Shown piece after piece: positions 28,647-38,299 of a DNA stretch of 41,016 nt. The notes under the pieces were generated by a model. That model did no database searches. It had not been told where the DNA came from and was given only the letters and a program-made list of their open reading frames with translations. The position numbers and the translations under genes were made by a program. Source of the stretch: Butyriboletus loyo (lineage: Eukaryota; Basidiomycota; Agaricomycetes; Boletales; Boletaceae); assembly GCA_038093515.1 (NCBI GenBank), contig JBBPSI010000215.1:1-41016 (forward strand), written 5' to 3'. Every line of letters starts with the position of its first letter. The stretch's first letter is position 1.

Positions 28647-31600
28647 TTACAGCAAAGATGGGGAAGGGAAATCCTTGAGGTGGCGCAGCTTATAAGCTCT
28701 AAGCAAGGCTTGTGCATGGACCAAGTTCCTGTTTGGTTCCCAGATGTTCTCTGCTACGGAATATCCTTTCCAGGAGACCAAAAATTGATGGTGTCCCTTG
28801 GATCCACAATGCGATAAGATCTTATCAATCTTGTATTCTTCATCTCCATCTATAGCTTCCGGAGGAGGGTTGGTGAAATTCAGGCCGTGTTCCGCAGTCT
28901 CACGATAAGAAGTCAAGAGTGACATGTGGAAGACATCATGAAACTTCCAGGTCAGTGGTAGTCAGAGTCTGTACGCCACAGGGAAGACAACCTGTGCAAT
29001 CTCGAATGGGCCTTCCCGTCTTGGGGCAAGTTTCTTTGATGGGTACCTAAGTTTCAGGTTGCGCCCTTCGAGCCACACCTTATCTCCAACCTTCCATGGG
29101 TGGAACTTGGAAGATCCATTCCTTCATTAATCATTGTGCCTTTACATGGGCCTCCAGAGCTTCTGTTCGGGCTCCCATGAGTTCCGAGAGCCTAGACTCG
29201 AGTGCGGGGAGGAATGTCTTTCCGATTGGAGGATAGGACCTTGGTTCATACCTGACCATCAGAGAGAAGGGAGTCATGTTTGTCGAGGAGTGGGTCATCG
29301 AGTTGTGGGAGAATTTGGCCATAGGGAGCAGCTCAGCCCATTGTTTGGGATGACTGTCACAGAAAATCCTCAGATACATCTCTAGTTCCTGGTTGACTTG
29401 TTCAGTTTTGCCATTGGTCTGAGGGTGGTATGCAGAGGAGAGGGCAAGGTCGTAGTCAAGGAGTCTTGCGAGTTCTCTGGAGAAGGTGGAGGCGAATTGA
29501 GGGCCACAGTCAGAGATGCAGCGGGAGTGGAGGCCGAACTGGAGGAAGACAGTTTTGAAAAATAGTTTAGCAACTCCTGCTGCATTGATGTCTTTGTTGC
29601 AAGCGGAATAAATTACCCCCTTCGTAAGCCCATGGTCTACCATGACCATGACTGAATCATATCCCAAGGAGGAAGGAAGTCCAGTGATAAGGTTGACAGA
29701 GACTTTTTTGAAAGGACAAGAGGCCATGCTGGCCAGAGGAGTGAGAGGAGGGACAGTGGGGTGGGTATTGACCTTGTGCACTTGGCAAACAGCACAGCCA
29801 GAGACAAAGCAGCGAATGAGGTTAGCCATACCCGGCCACCAATAATCCTGCTGTACCAGGTTCTGGGTGCGGAATATACCACCATGACCCCCAGCTGGGC
29901 TTTCGTGCAGGGAACGTATGAGGTCAACATGAGCAGTTTCTGGGATGTACCGTTTCTTCCAGAAGTATAGTTCCTTGCCATTGAAGTCCCAATCACCAGC
30001 ATTCATCTTGGGGAAGAGGGAAGAGTCTTCATATAGGGCCTGCATGCAGCACTTGATCATGGGATAGTTGGGAGAGGAGGCAGCAATCTTTTCGGTAAGA
30101 GCCAGGTTGATTTTCCTGGCGAACAAGTTGTCAGGGAGGAGGGTAACTTCCTGATTGTCAGCAGAAGTGTCGATGTCATCACAGCAGGACAGGGCGTCCG
30201 CAGGGCCCATCTGGGTGCCGGGAATGTGGTGGAGAGCAGGTCAAAGTCCTGCAGGAACATCAGCCAGCATGCTTGCTGGTGGGACAACTTGTTGGGTTGG
30301 CAAAAGTAAGTGAGATTTTTGTAGTCAGTGAGAATCTCCACTTGATGGCTGGTACCCCAAAGGTAATGTCGCCATTCTTCCAATGTGTGAATGACCATGA
30401 GCAATTCACGATCGTAGATATCGTAGTTGCACTCAGTGGGCGAGAGCGTCTTTGACAAATAGGCACAAGGATGCAGGTCGCCATTGACATCCTTTTGCAT
30501 GAGTACCACCCCAGTAGCGGTGAGGGAGGCGTCCATCATAACAGTGAACAGTTTTGTGACATCAGGCATGGAGAGGACTGGTTGGCACAAGAAGGACTGT
30601 TTGATTGCTTGGAAAGCTTTTTCACAAGCAGGGGTCCAAGCCCATGAGGTGTCCTTCTTTGTCAAGTCATGTAGCAGCTTCACAATGTGGGAGAAGTCCT
30701 GAATGAATCTTTGGTAGAAATTGCAGAACCCAATAAAGGATCTGACTGCCTTTACAGAGGTAGGTGGATTCCACTTGCGGATTGCCTTCAGCTTGGTGGG
30801 GTCCATCTTGACCTGTCCTTCTCACACCATCATCCCTAGGTACTCCACTGCTTCAGTGTCGAATGAACACTTTTCCAACTTGAGGAACAGTTTATGCTCG
30901 CATAACCTCTCCAAGACTCAGATTGTCTGCTGTAGAGAATGCATATCCTCTAGGTCACAAATTGCTCCTTTTCCTTGAAATTCAGCACTTACATGCAGTG
31001 CAAACAACCACTCCACAACTATCTCCACTTCCATTCCGAGTTCCGTCCTATTCCGATGTTTCCATGGTCATCAAAGTTCCGTGTCAAGGTTCCATGTGTC
31101 CAGAAAGTGTTCACAGGTAGGTTCCCTTTTTATTTTGACCTTGTACTTATCATTTCTGTTTGATTTCTATTGCAACCGCTATGATTATATACATTCTGTC
31201 AACGATTTCCTTGATGTTTGTACTTAGCTTTCACTTATCCTTAGTGTTTCAAGTCTTGGGAAATCCCCAGACTATAAAAAGGTTGTAACTATGACCTAAA
31301 ATACCACTTTTCAACTCTCCTGCCTCTCTGTGTGATCGTCTAGTCACCCACCACCATAGTTCCTCGATCTTCAAGCCATAGCCAACGGATTCCGTCCATC
31401 TTCTCGCAATTCTGAGTCCTCTCCAGTCCATTCCATAGCAGAGGAAGTCCGGAATATCAGGTTTTCTGTAAAGACATTAGTGGAAATGACCTTCCCTGGT
31501 GTTCCTCTCTTTGTTGCCTCTCTACTTCTCTTTGTGGTCGATCATATCGCACCCTTTTCTTTATTTCTTGCTTTTTGATCGGATTGAGTGCTTCCTGTAG

Positions 31601-32095
31601 CAGGGTTCTTCACTCTCAGTCCAGTCAAGCATCTTTCACAGCGCCTTGTGTTCTTGTGTGGTGGCAGAATGGATTAGAAGATCATCCATGTAAATGATTA
31701 GCCACCCTTCAGTCATGAGATCACTGAAGATGTGGTCCATCAATGCCTGGAACGTGGCGGGGGAGTTACAAAGTCCAAAGAACATCACTGTTGGTTCGAA
31801 CAACCCTTGGGGGGTGATGAACACTGCCTTCCAGCAGTTGTTTGGTTTGATGAGGATGTTGTTGTATTCCCAGTGAATATCCATCTTGGTGAAGATTTTC
31901 GACCCTTTGAGACAGTCGACGAGGTCAGAGATAAGGGGGAGAGGATAGGCATTCTTGACGGTGTGGGAGTTCAGGTACCAATAGTCCTGGCAAGGGCGTA
32001 ATGAGCCATTCTTTTTTGACACAAAGAAGAAAGGGGCTGCCTGAGGGGACTTGGAAGGCATGATCTTCCCCAACTTGAGATGCTCCTATGCTTGC
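28647..32095 (-). pseudogene. Chromovirus pol: reverse transcriptase, RNase H, integrase, chromodomain
   Basis: Reading leftwards: reverse transcriptase at 32073-31636 (PFFFVSKKNGSLRPCQDYWYLN, FFGLCNSPATFQ, YMDDLLI intact); the tether and RNase H at about 30917-30230 (YLGMMV, FIGFCNFYQRFI, DASLTATG, ELLMVIHTLEEWRHYL, LTDYKNLTYF); integrase at 30210-29131 (HHCC zinc site, then the DDE core); a C-terminal GPF-type segment; and a chromodomain near 28830-28680 (EEYKIDKILSH, FLVSWKGY, NIWEP), which in this clade guides integration to marked chromatin. Damage includes integrase VSVNLITGLP for the usual VD (GTCAAC at 29692-29697), SDCGPQF for SDRGPQF, EQVNQ for ERVNQ, a frameshift near 30215, several stops and an insertion at about 30923-31635. 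It is dead. Confidence 0.9.
30923..31635. mobile_element. Unidentified insertion of about 713 bp within chromovirus pol
   Basis: The pol frame jumps from QEHKAL (31641) to VLERLCEHKLFLK (30917). The intervening sequence has no coding similarity I recognise. Flanking pentamers TCAGA (30918-30922) and TCACA (31636-31640) could be an eroded duplication. A CTATAAAAAGG box lies near 31271, so it may be another solo LTR, but terminal repeats are not clear. Confidence 0.5.
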
Positions 32096-33255
32096 GTCAT
32101 TATTTATATCGACAATGTTATGATATTCACAAAAGGAAAAATGAGGGCAGAGCATGAGGAAAAAGTAAAGGAAATACTCCAACATCTTTGAGAAAACAAT
32201 TTATTTGTAAAACCAGAAAAATGTGTATTCTCTTTGGACAAAGTGGACTTTTTAGGTATGGTAGTTTCCAGGAACAGTGTTGAAATGCAGTCGAAGAAGA
32301 CAGATGCCATCTGAGACTGGCCAATGCCCTCATATCTGAAGCAAGTTCAAGCATTCCTGGGATTATGTAACTATTATCAAAGATTCATTGAGGGCTTCTC
32401 AGAGATAGCCCAACCCCTCAATAACTTAACAAAAAAGGATACCCCTTTCAAATGGGGTAAGGAAGAACAAACAGTGTTTGATACACTGAAAAAGAAGTTT
32501 GATACAGCGCCATTATTGGCCTACCCTGATTGTGACAAGGAGATGTGGGTAGAAATGGACACTTCGGATATAGCAGTGGGCACTGTCCTTTCCATAAAAG
32601 GATTGGATGACCTTTGGCAACCCTGCACATTCCTTTCCCACTCATTTGATGCTGCAGAACAGAATTATCCAATTTACGATAAAGAACTGCTGGCAGTAAT
32701 ACACGCCTTGGAAGAATGGCGGCATTATTTAATCGGCAGAGAAGGGTTCGAGATCTGGACAGATCATAAGAACCTTGAGTACTGGAAGAAGCTGCAAACA
32801 CTGTCTGGACGACAAGCACGATGGCATGCACTTCTCCAGGAATTCAATTATTTATTCATTTACAAACCAGGCTCAACCAATGGCAGAGCAGACCATGGTG
32901 AAGCCATTACGGACCATAATACCAATATTACAGTACTTCCACCAAACCTTTTCCTTAATAAAGTTTCTCTTTCTTCTTCCTTTTACGATACATTACAAAA
33001 AGAATCCAAAAAACAAAAACAAAAAGAAATTCCTGGATTTTATTATGATATGAATCAATCCATATTTATTAATGAAAAGAAAAAAGTCTTCATGCCTGAG
33101 GCACTTAGAATACAATTACTTAATATTTGCCACGATTCACCAATAGCCGGACATTCAGGACAAGCCTATATGGCTCATCTTCTCACATGGCATTTTATGT
33201 GGCCAGGTGTTACAAAGGACATTAAACGTTATGTCGACAGCTGCCAAGCAGGATA
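32096..33255 (+). pseudogene. Gypsy pol fragment: reverse transcriptase end, RNase H, integrase zinc domain
   Basis: A plus-strand gypsy pol begins abruptly in the reverse-transcriptase active site, which reads YIDNVMIF (YxDD expected; GACAAT at 32111-32116). It continues through the tether (FLGMVVS, AFLGLCNYYQRFIEGFS), RNase H (MDTSDIAVGTVLS, ELLAVIHALEEWRHYL, WTDHKNLEYW, GRADHGEA for the usual ..ADALSR) and the integrase HHCC start (CHDSPIAGHSG, FMWPGVTKDIKRYVDSC). It stops at 33255 before the DDE core. From 32324 the frame is open for 310 codons; two stops precede it. No LTR of its own is visible, so it is an isolated fragment. Confidence 0.88.
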
Positions 33256-33442
33256 GGCAAATAAGGGAGAGAGCAGAATTCATCAGACTGCACTGAGTCT
33301 CACCACTCAAACCCTCAAACCACCTAATGGCCAAACACCCTACATCCCACATATTTCCATACAAAAGGCTATCACAAGACAGCCCAAGTACATGTTCCTC
33401 TACAGCCATGACAGATCACACTTCAACATTGACAGAAATCAG

Positions 33443-33473
33443 AAATAAAAAATAAAAAATAAAAAATAAAAAG
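33443..33473 (+). repeat. Short AATAAAA tandem repeat
   Basis: About four copies of the 7-bp unit AATAAAA lie between the gypsy fragment and the LINE fragment. The A-rich composition could come from an old poly(A)-type tail. Confidence 0.7.
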
Positions 33474-34385
33474 TTTGTATCCATCCTCTTGCTAGATGTA
33501 AAAACAGCCTTTTCCAGTGTAGTAGTGGAGCACCTCCTCTACAACATGTGAATGAAAGGTATCCCCCAGAAATATACAGAATGATCCAAATGATGCCTAG
33601 AGAGCCAATGCACATCCCTATCCTTCAATGACTTCACCTCCACCCCCTTCCAAATCCCCATTGGCCTCCCCACTTCCCTGGTCACATTTCACTTCTACAA
33701 TGCTGACCTAATCAGGCTAGTCAAAGGAGAAAAGGACAAGCTAGGCCTGGGATTCATTGACAACACAGCATATGCAGCAAGAGGGAAAGGTTTCAAGGAA
33801 GGAAATGAAAAGCTAAAAAAGATGATGGAGGGCAAGGGCAGAGTGCTGGAATGGAGTAGAACACACCATGCAGAATTCAAACTCAACAAAACAGCCCTTA
33901 TTTGTGTCACAAGAGCAAGAATGCCAGACCCGCAAAACAGGACCAAGCCAATCCTGATCCTGCACCCACCCCTTGTCATACAGGGCCACCACATTGAAGC
34001 AACACCAAGTTACAAATTCCTAGGTGTCTACATTGACAACAAGCTATGCTTCCACCAACATGCCACATATGCCATAGCCAAGAGAATGAAATATGTACTA
34101 GCATGGAGAAGAATGACAAAGGCATCAAAGGAATTAAAAGCAACCATGCTGAAAAAAGATAAAGGGAAAAAGGGGGATGTGGAGCAAGAGGTTTCACCAA
34201 AAAATGGAATCAGTACAAAGGCTCACAGCACTACACATAACCAGGAGCATGAACATCATGGCAACTGACATCCTGTTCACCCATGTAGACTTCATGCCCA
34301 TCCCAGTACTCATACAAAAACACTGCAGCTGTGCTGCCCTCTGCATGGCCACCATACCAACCTTCTACCCCATATACAGTGAGTG
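33470..34385 (+). pseudogene. LINE (Tad-like non-LTR) reverse transcriptase fragment
   Basis: Interrupted frames match the reverse transcriptase of basidiomycete LINEs: ILLLDVKTAFSSV at the start, NADLIRLV, GFIDNTAYAARGKGF (FxDD expected; GACAAC at 33759-33764), VLEWSRTHHAEFKLNKTAL near 33840, YKFLGVYIDNKLCF and the post-RT VQRLTALHITRSMNIMATDIL segment near 34220. Frames change several times. The endonuclease, 5' part and true 3' end are absent. Tc1 sequence begins soon after 34385. Confidence 0.8.
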
Positions 34386-34465
34386 AAAAAACCCTTGCAA
34401 TATTTTACTATTTTGCACTAGATGCCATGTAGCACCTGATGGCATGGGAATCCTGCTTAGTGTGG

Positions 34466-34592
34466 GTGAGGTGGGTGATAGCACTGCCCCCTGGCTACAC
34501 ATTGGTCCCTGGGTCATGTGATGTGGCCATGTGGCTGTGGAGATATGCCTATTCTAAAACAGGTATACCATTGCAAGGGTTTATTCACTTTT
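34466..34592 (+). repeat. Tc1 terminal inverted repeat, left
   Basis: Inverted copy of 37197-37322, largely identical with scattered transitions. It shares GGTATACCATTGCAAG near its inner end. Confidence 0.85.
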
Positions 34593-35702
34593 GGTGGAAG
34601 AAGGGTATTTGGGAGATATCAGTACTTGGTATAGCCTCCTTTGGCCTTGAGCACTGCCTGAACCCTCCTAGGTATGCTTTCAATCAACTTCTGACACTCT
34701 GCAACTGGTATCTTGTCCCACTCCACCTGAATTCTCTTGGGGGTGTTCATATTCTGCAAGCCTTCTCTTGAGGTAACTCCAGGCATGTTCTGTTGGATTA
34801 AGATCAGGAGACTGTGCTGGCCATACCATTATACTAAACTCCTGTTCATCTAGCCACTCCTTGACCTTCTTGCAGGTGTGCTTGGGGTCATTATTTTGTT
34901 GGAAGATGGTGTCAGGAGGATTGAGACCATGATACTGAAGGGAATCTTGAAGTTCATCATTCAAAATTTGAAGATATAGGTCCCCATCTATCCTACCATC
35001 AATCTTTGTGGCATACCCAACCCCCTCCCAACTCATACAGCCCCACATCATCACAGAACCTCCTCCAAACTTGAGTGTCCCCTCCACCAGTCTATTACTA
35101 AGCCTCTCTCCTGGCTTTTTCCACACCCATTTGCATCCATCTGACCCTAGGCAATTGATTTTAGTCTCATCAGACCATACTACCCTCTTCCAGTCCTCCA
35201 GAGTCCAATCTTTGTGAGCATAGGCAATGTCTAGTCTTGCCTTGCAATGCCTGGTAGAGTGAATAGGTTGTTTTCACTTGACCACAGCTTTCATACCAGA
35301 TTTTTTCAAGTGCTGGCATACTGTGTTGGGATTGAGGGGTTGGTTGATAATATTTGTGAGAACTTTGGTCACTTGGACAGCATTTTCTGCCTTGTGAGTA
35401 GAGATGAGATGGATGGCATGGTAGATATTGGCAGGGAAGAGCTTGGATGGACAACCTCCAGTGGACTTTTGCAGAGTAGAGTGCTCCTTGGAACAAAGTT
35501 TAGAGATGGTGGAAGTATGAAGGCCAGTGGTGGAGACAATGGAGCAAGCAGAATGACCAGAATCAAGCATGGTTAAGATGGTATTTGTTATGAAAGCAAC
35601 TACCAAACAATATTGGCAGAATACTAAGTTCCACAGGTGGTAAACTCCAGTTGCAGTGCTACATCAAGCACTGGTGATGGTAGAGAAAGACCTAAAGACC
35701 TT

Positions 35703-36129
35703 TGTTACGCTGGGCGCTAACAACTAGAACAGCGAGGAGGCACTCTGGAGTGGCCTCGAGACTTGGGAGACGATTCTGGCGTAAGTCTCAGACTATGCCT
35801 TAGTGCGCACACTAAGAGTCTGGAAATGAACTAATTGCTAGCAGTAGGCTGCGTAGAACTAGATACTGTACAAGGCATAAAGACAGAGACTTTATACTAC
35901 TGAGGTCTGCGCACAGACCATGCTCCCTAATCGGGTCGCGAGGACGAAAGTACAAACGAGGAAGAGATACTCTAGAATGTTCTAGAGTATGGAAGAAAAC
36001 ACGTCCGTGCGTGGGAAGTGATGACTAAGTACGAACAGTTGTCACCGTTCAAGTGGAACTAGCAAAAGGCTAGGTGAATGCAATAGTCCTAATGGTAATG
36101 GGGAGAAAAAGTAGACCACTACCATAACA
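35703..36129 (-). repeat. Solo LTR family A inside LTR B
   Basis: The 427-bp LTR starts TGTTACGC and ends ACCATAACA, with perfect ACCTT duplications (35698-35702 and 36130-36134). It closely resembles the 5' LTR at 1485-1910. Confidence 0.95.
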
Positions 36130-36364
36130 ACCTTAATCCTCAACTGTTGCCAGTGAATAGACAAGTGGTTAAAGCTAGGGAATCCTAGCCCAAACCACAA
36201 GCCTTATATATTACAGAGAATCGTGCACTGACCAAGCAGTGCATGAGACTAATTACTATACAAGTATATATGAGTAGAAGTACAGGGTCAATGGAGATTA
36301 AATAGAAGCGACAGCGATCAGAAAGAAGAGAAGACAAATGGAGATTAAATACATGAGGTGTGAC

Positions 36365-36859
36365 TGTTATGATTCATTCCTTTCTTTTCTTTTCTACTTA
36401 AGCATATCTCACGATAGCTTATCCTTTAGCTGATGCAACTCGGAATATTCTTCTTTCACTTCTTAGATAGTGAGATCCAACCCTCGATCTATCACTTCCC
36501 TTTAAGGTACTCCTATGGAATATTCCATAACCTTCTATTGTACAACTTCCTTTCGCCCAATGGCAATTCTCCTCCATATTGTACGATAGCCCTCTTTCCT
36601 CTTTTATCCTTGGTCTGTGCATGTTCCCCTATATTATAAATATGATGAGATCTAGCTATGTTGTACTCTAAGCTAGATCTACTTGGAATCATCATTGATA
36701 TCCTTGTCCTCTTGTCTCTAGTAGCGAGTCGTCTTCCTTCAACTCGAACACTGGATAAATCCTTCATCTTGAAGGTTAGACTTGAACATCTAGAAGACTT
36801 CTTGAGTTCCAGAACTATATCCAAGTCTACACTTGTACTTACCCAGTCCAAGCGTAACA
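36365..36859 (+). repeat. Solo LTR family D inside LTR B
   Basis: The 495-bp LTR starts TGTTATGATTC and ends AAGCGTAACA, with perfect GTGAC duplications (36360-36364 and 36860-36864). A TATAAATA box near 36636 is followed about 30 bp later by TAAGCTAGATCT, the presumed self-priming segment of family D. Confidence 0.95.
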
Positions 36860-37196
36860 GTGACATCATAAAGTCTGGACCAGTCTGGACCATGACGTCA
36901 TATGCTTAGTCAGCCTATGGTTACATGTATAATCCCACAATCATGTGTGCTGAGTCACATGACCTTTGAAGGAAAAATGGTGAAGTTCAAAGTGCAAAAG
37001 TTTGTTATAAGATATACAATTATAACAGTATTCTTTTGAGTGGAGGAGATAGATCTCATGGTGGTAGAAGTTGGGAAGAAAGAAGTGTGTGAACTTTTTC
37101 CAACTCAGACATAATGTTTATATGTGTATCTTTGTTTGTAGGACCAAACAAATACAAATATCATTTCATTTGACTGAGATTCCACTGTTGAGGCTG

Positions 37197-37322
37197 AAAG
37201 TGAATAAACTCTTGCAATGGTATACCTGTTTTAGAATAGATATATCTACACAGCCATATGGACACATCACATGACCCAGGGACCAATGTGTAGCCAGGAG
37301 GCAGTGCTATCACCCACCTCAC
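37197..37322 (-). repeat. Tc1 terminal inverted repeat, right
   Basis: Inverted partner of 34466-34592; its outer end meets LTR E at 37323. Confidence 0.85.
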
Positions 37323-37871
37323 TGTTATGCTGGTAGCGCACAATAGCTAGTGAGCAAGCACTTCTAGGGGCTCGAGCCTAATGAGGAAAGTGGCCGACTC
37401 GCGTAGACAACATTATCAGGCTTCTGCTGAGCAAGTGTCTTCGAGATGTCAAGTGGTGGCGACCAGTCAAGATTGAGTAGAGACTTATTGGCTCAACTGG
37501 CAGATGGGGTATACTGCTAGATTACTATGCACTTGGTAGATGCATAGAATTAGCTAGAGAACTTGTACTAGTCTAAGTGCAAGTATATATACTAATACAT
37601 ATCGTGCACAGACCGAGCTGTGTGTGGCAGCGAAGGGTAAAGGGTTATGAGTCGCGTCGAGTCATAACGGTGAATGAAGGAGCGGCAAAGTGCCAGTAAC
37701 GAGGAAGCGAAGCTCCAAGGAAGATGGTGACATTGTCAGCAAATAAGAAGTGCTGAAGGCAAAGCGATGATGTCCATGAGGCTGGCCCCACAGGGCAAAG
37801 GGGACGCAAACAGCGGAGCCCTTGGATACGGGTCTTGACGTGAAGGTACTGATGTGTCGTAATCTAATCAT
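37323..37871 (-). repeat. Truncated LTR family E
   Basis: The sequence starts TGTTATGCTGG and follows the 38559-39379 copy up to AATCTAATCAT, then stops matching. About 270 bp of the LTR is missing, and no target duplication can be confirmed on the right. Confidence 0.8.
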
Positions 37872-38299
37872 CTTGGACAAATCATTGAGTCAAGAATGAA
37901 GGACTTGACAAGCTCGATTCCATTGACAATGAACTATCGAGTCAACGGAGAATGGAATCATGACTAGAATGGGCAATGGCCCGGCATTGAATAATGAGAA
38001 CAATGAGCGATGGAAGCGGGAATCACAACAAGAGATAAAACATAACACCACAATGCTAAGCAGAGTTATGCCATCAGGGTGCCTGTCAGCGTCTGGTGCA
38101 AATAAACATTGCAAAGGTTTTACTCACAGCATGTTGTGGGCATTCCTCTCATCCAGGGACATTGGCATCAGCCAGCATGCGGAGATAGTTTTAATGGAAT
38201 GGGTGGGAAGAAAGGAAATAAAAGCCTGGCCACTGTCTGCCAAGGGTCTTCTGGCGGGACAGGCCAAAACCTCAGTGCGTGCATCATCGCGGGTGGAAA

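Larger units (their letters stand above)
26027..32095 (-). mobile_element. Chromovirus (gypsy) element, LTR family A, 3' part
   Basis: On the minus strand the order is reverse transcriptase, RNase H, integrase, chromodomain, a third ORF, polypurine tract and 3' LTR (26027-26440). The 5' part (gag, protease and 5' LTR) is missing: at about 32096 the sequence switches to an oppositely oriented gypsy fragment. Two solo LTRs and a roughly 0.7-kb unknown insertion interrupt it. Left flank bases GAGAT (26022-26026) are the presumed target duplication. Confidence 0.85.
35586..37027 (-). repeat. Solo LTR family B containing two younger solo LTRs
   Basis: This copy of LTR B, inverted relative to 28075-28598, starts TGTTATGAAAG and ends AATTATAACA on the plus strand, with perfect GTATT duplications (35581-35585 and 37028-37032). 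It is interrupted by LTR A (35703-36129) and LTR D (36365-36859); without them it is about 510 bp, like its relatives. Confidence 0.92.
34619..37059 (-). pseudogene. Tc1-like transposase, split by solo LTR B
   Basis: The ATG at 37059 gives MRSISSTQKNTILTM after the LTR B (35586-37027) and one GTATT are removed. The protein has the N-terminal helix-turn-helix pair (SIVSTTGLHTSTISKL, GGCPSKL) and the DDE core: WSDETK (first D), FQQNNDPKHT where D is expected in QQDNDPKHT, and SPDLNPTEH (the E). It ends at the canonical KAKGGYTKY stop (34619). A TGA replaces an expected basic residue in KAVVK-stop-KQP (about 35276), and a small deletion shifts the frame after AEYEHPQE (about 34740). With a changed catalytic residue, a stop, a frameshift and an insertion, it is inactive. 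Confidence 0.9.
34466..37322 (-). mobile_element. Tc1/mariner transposon with a nested solo LTR
   Basis: Inverted repeats of about 126 bp (34466-34592 and 37197-37322, outer sequence TGAGGTGGGTGATAGCACTGCC) flank a minus-strand transposase. Without the LTR B insertion the element is about 1.4 kb. Flanking TA bases cannot be confirmed; the right end is overrun by an LTR E copy at 37323. Confidence 0.85.

Noticed and set aside
33443..33473. CRISPR-like or regulatory repeat
   Set aside because: It is a simple 7-bp A-rich microsatellite without spacers.
35274..35606. Transposase start at 35606
   Set aside because: The codon is TTG and lies inside LTR B. The true start is the ATG at 37059 beyond the insertion.
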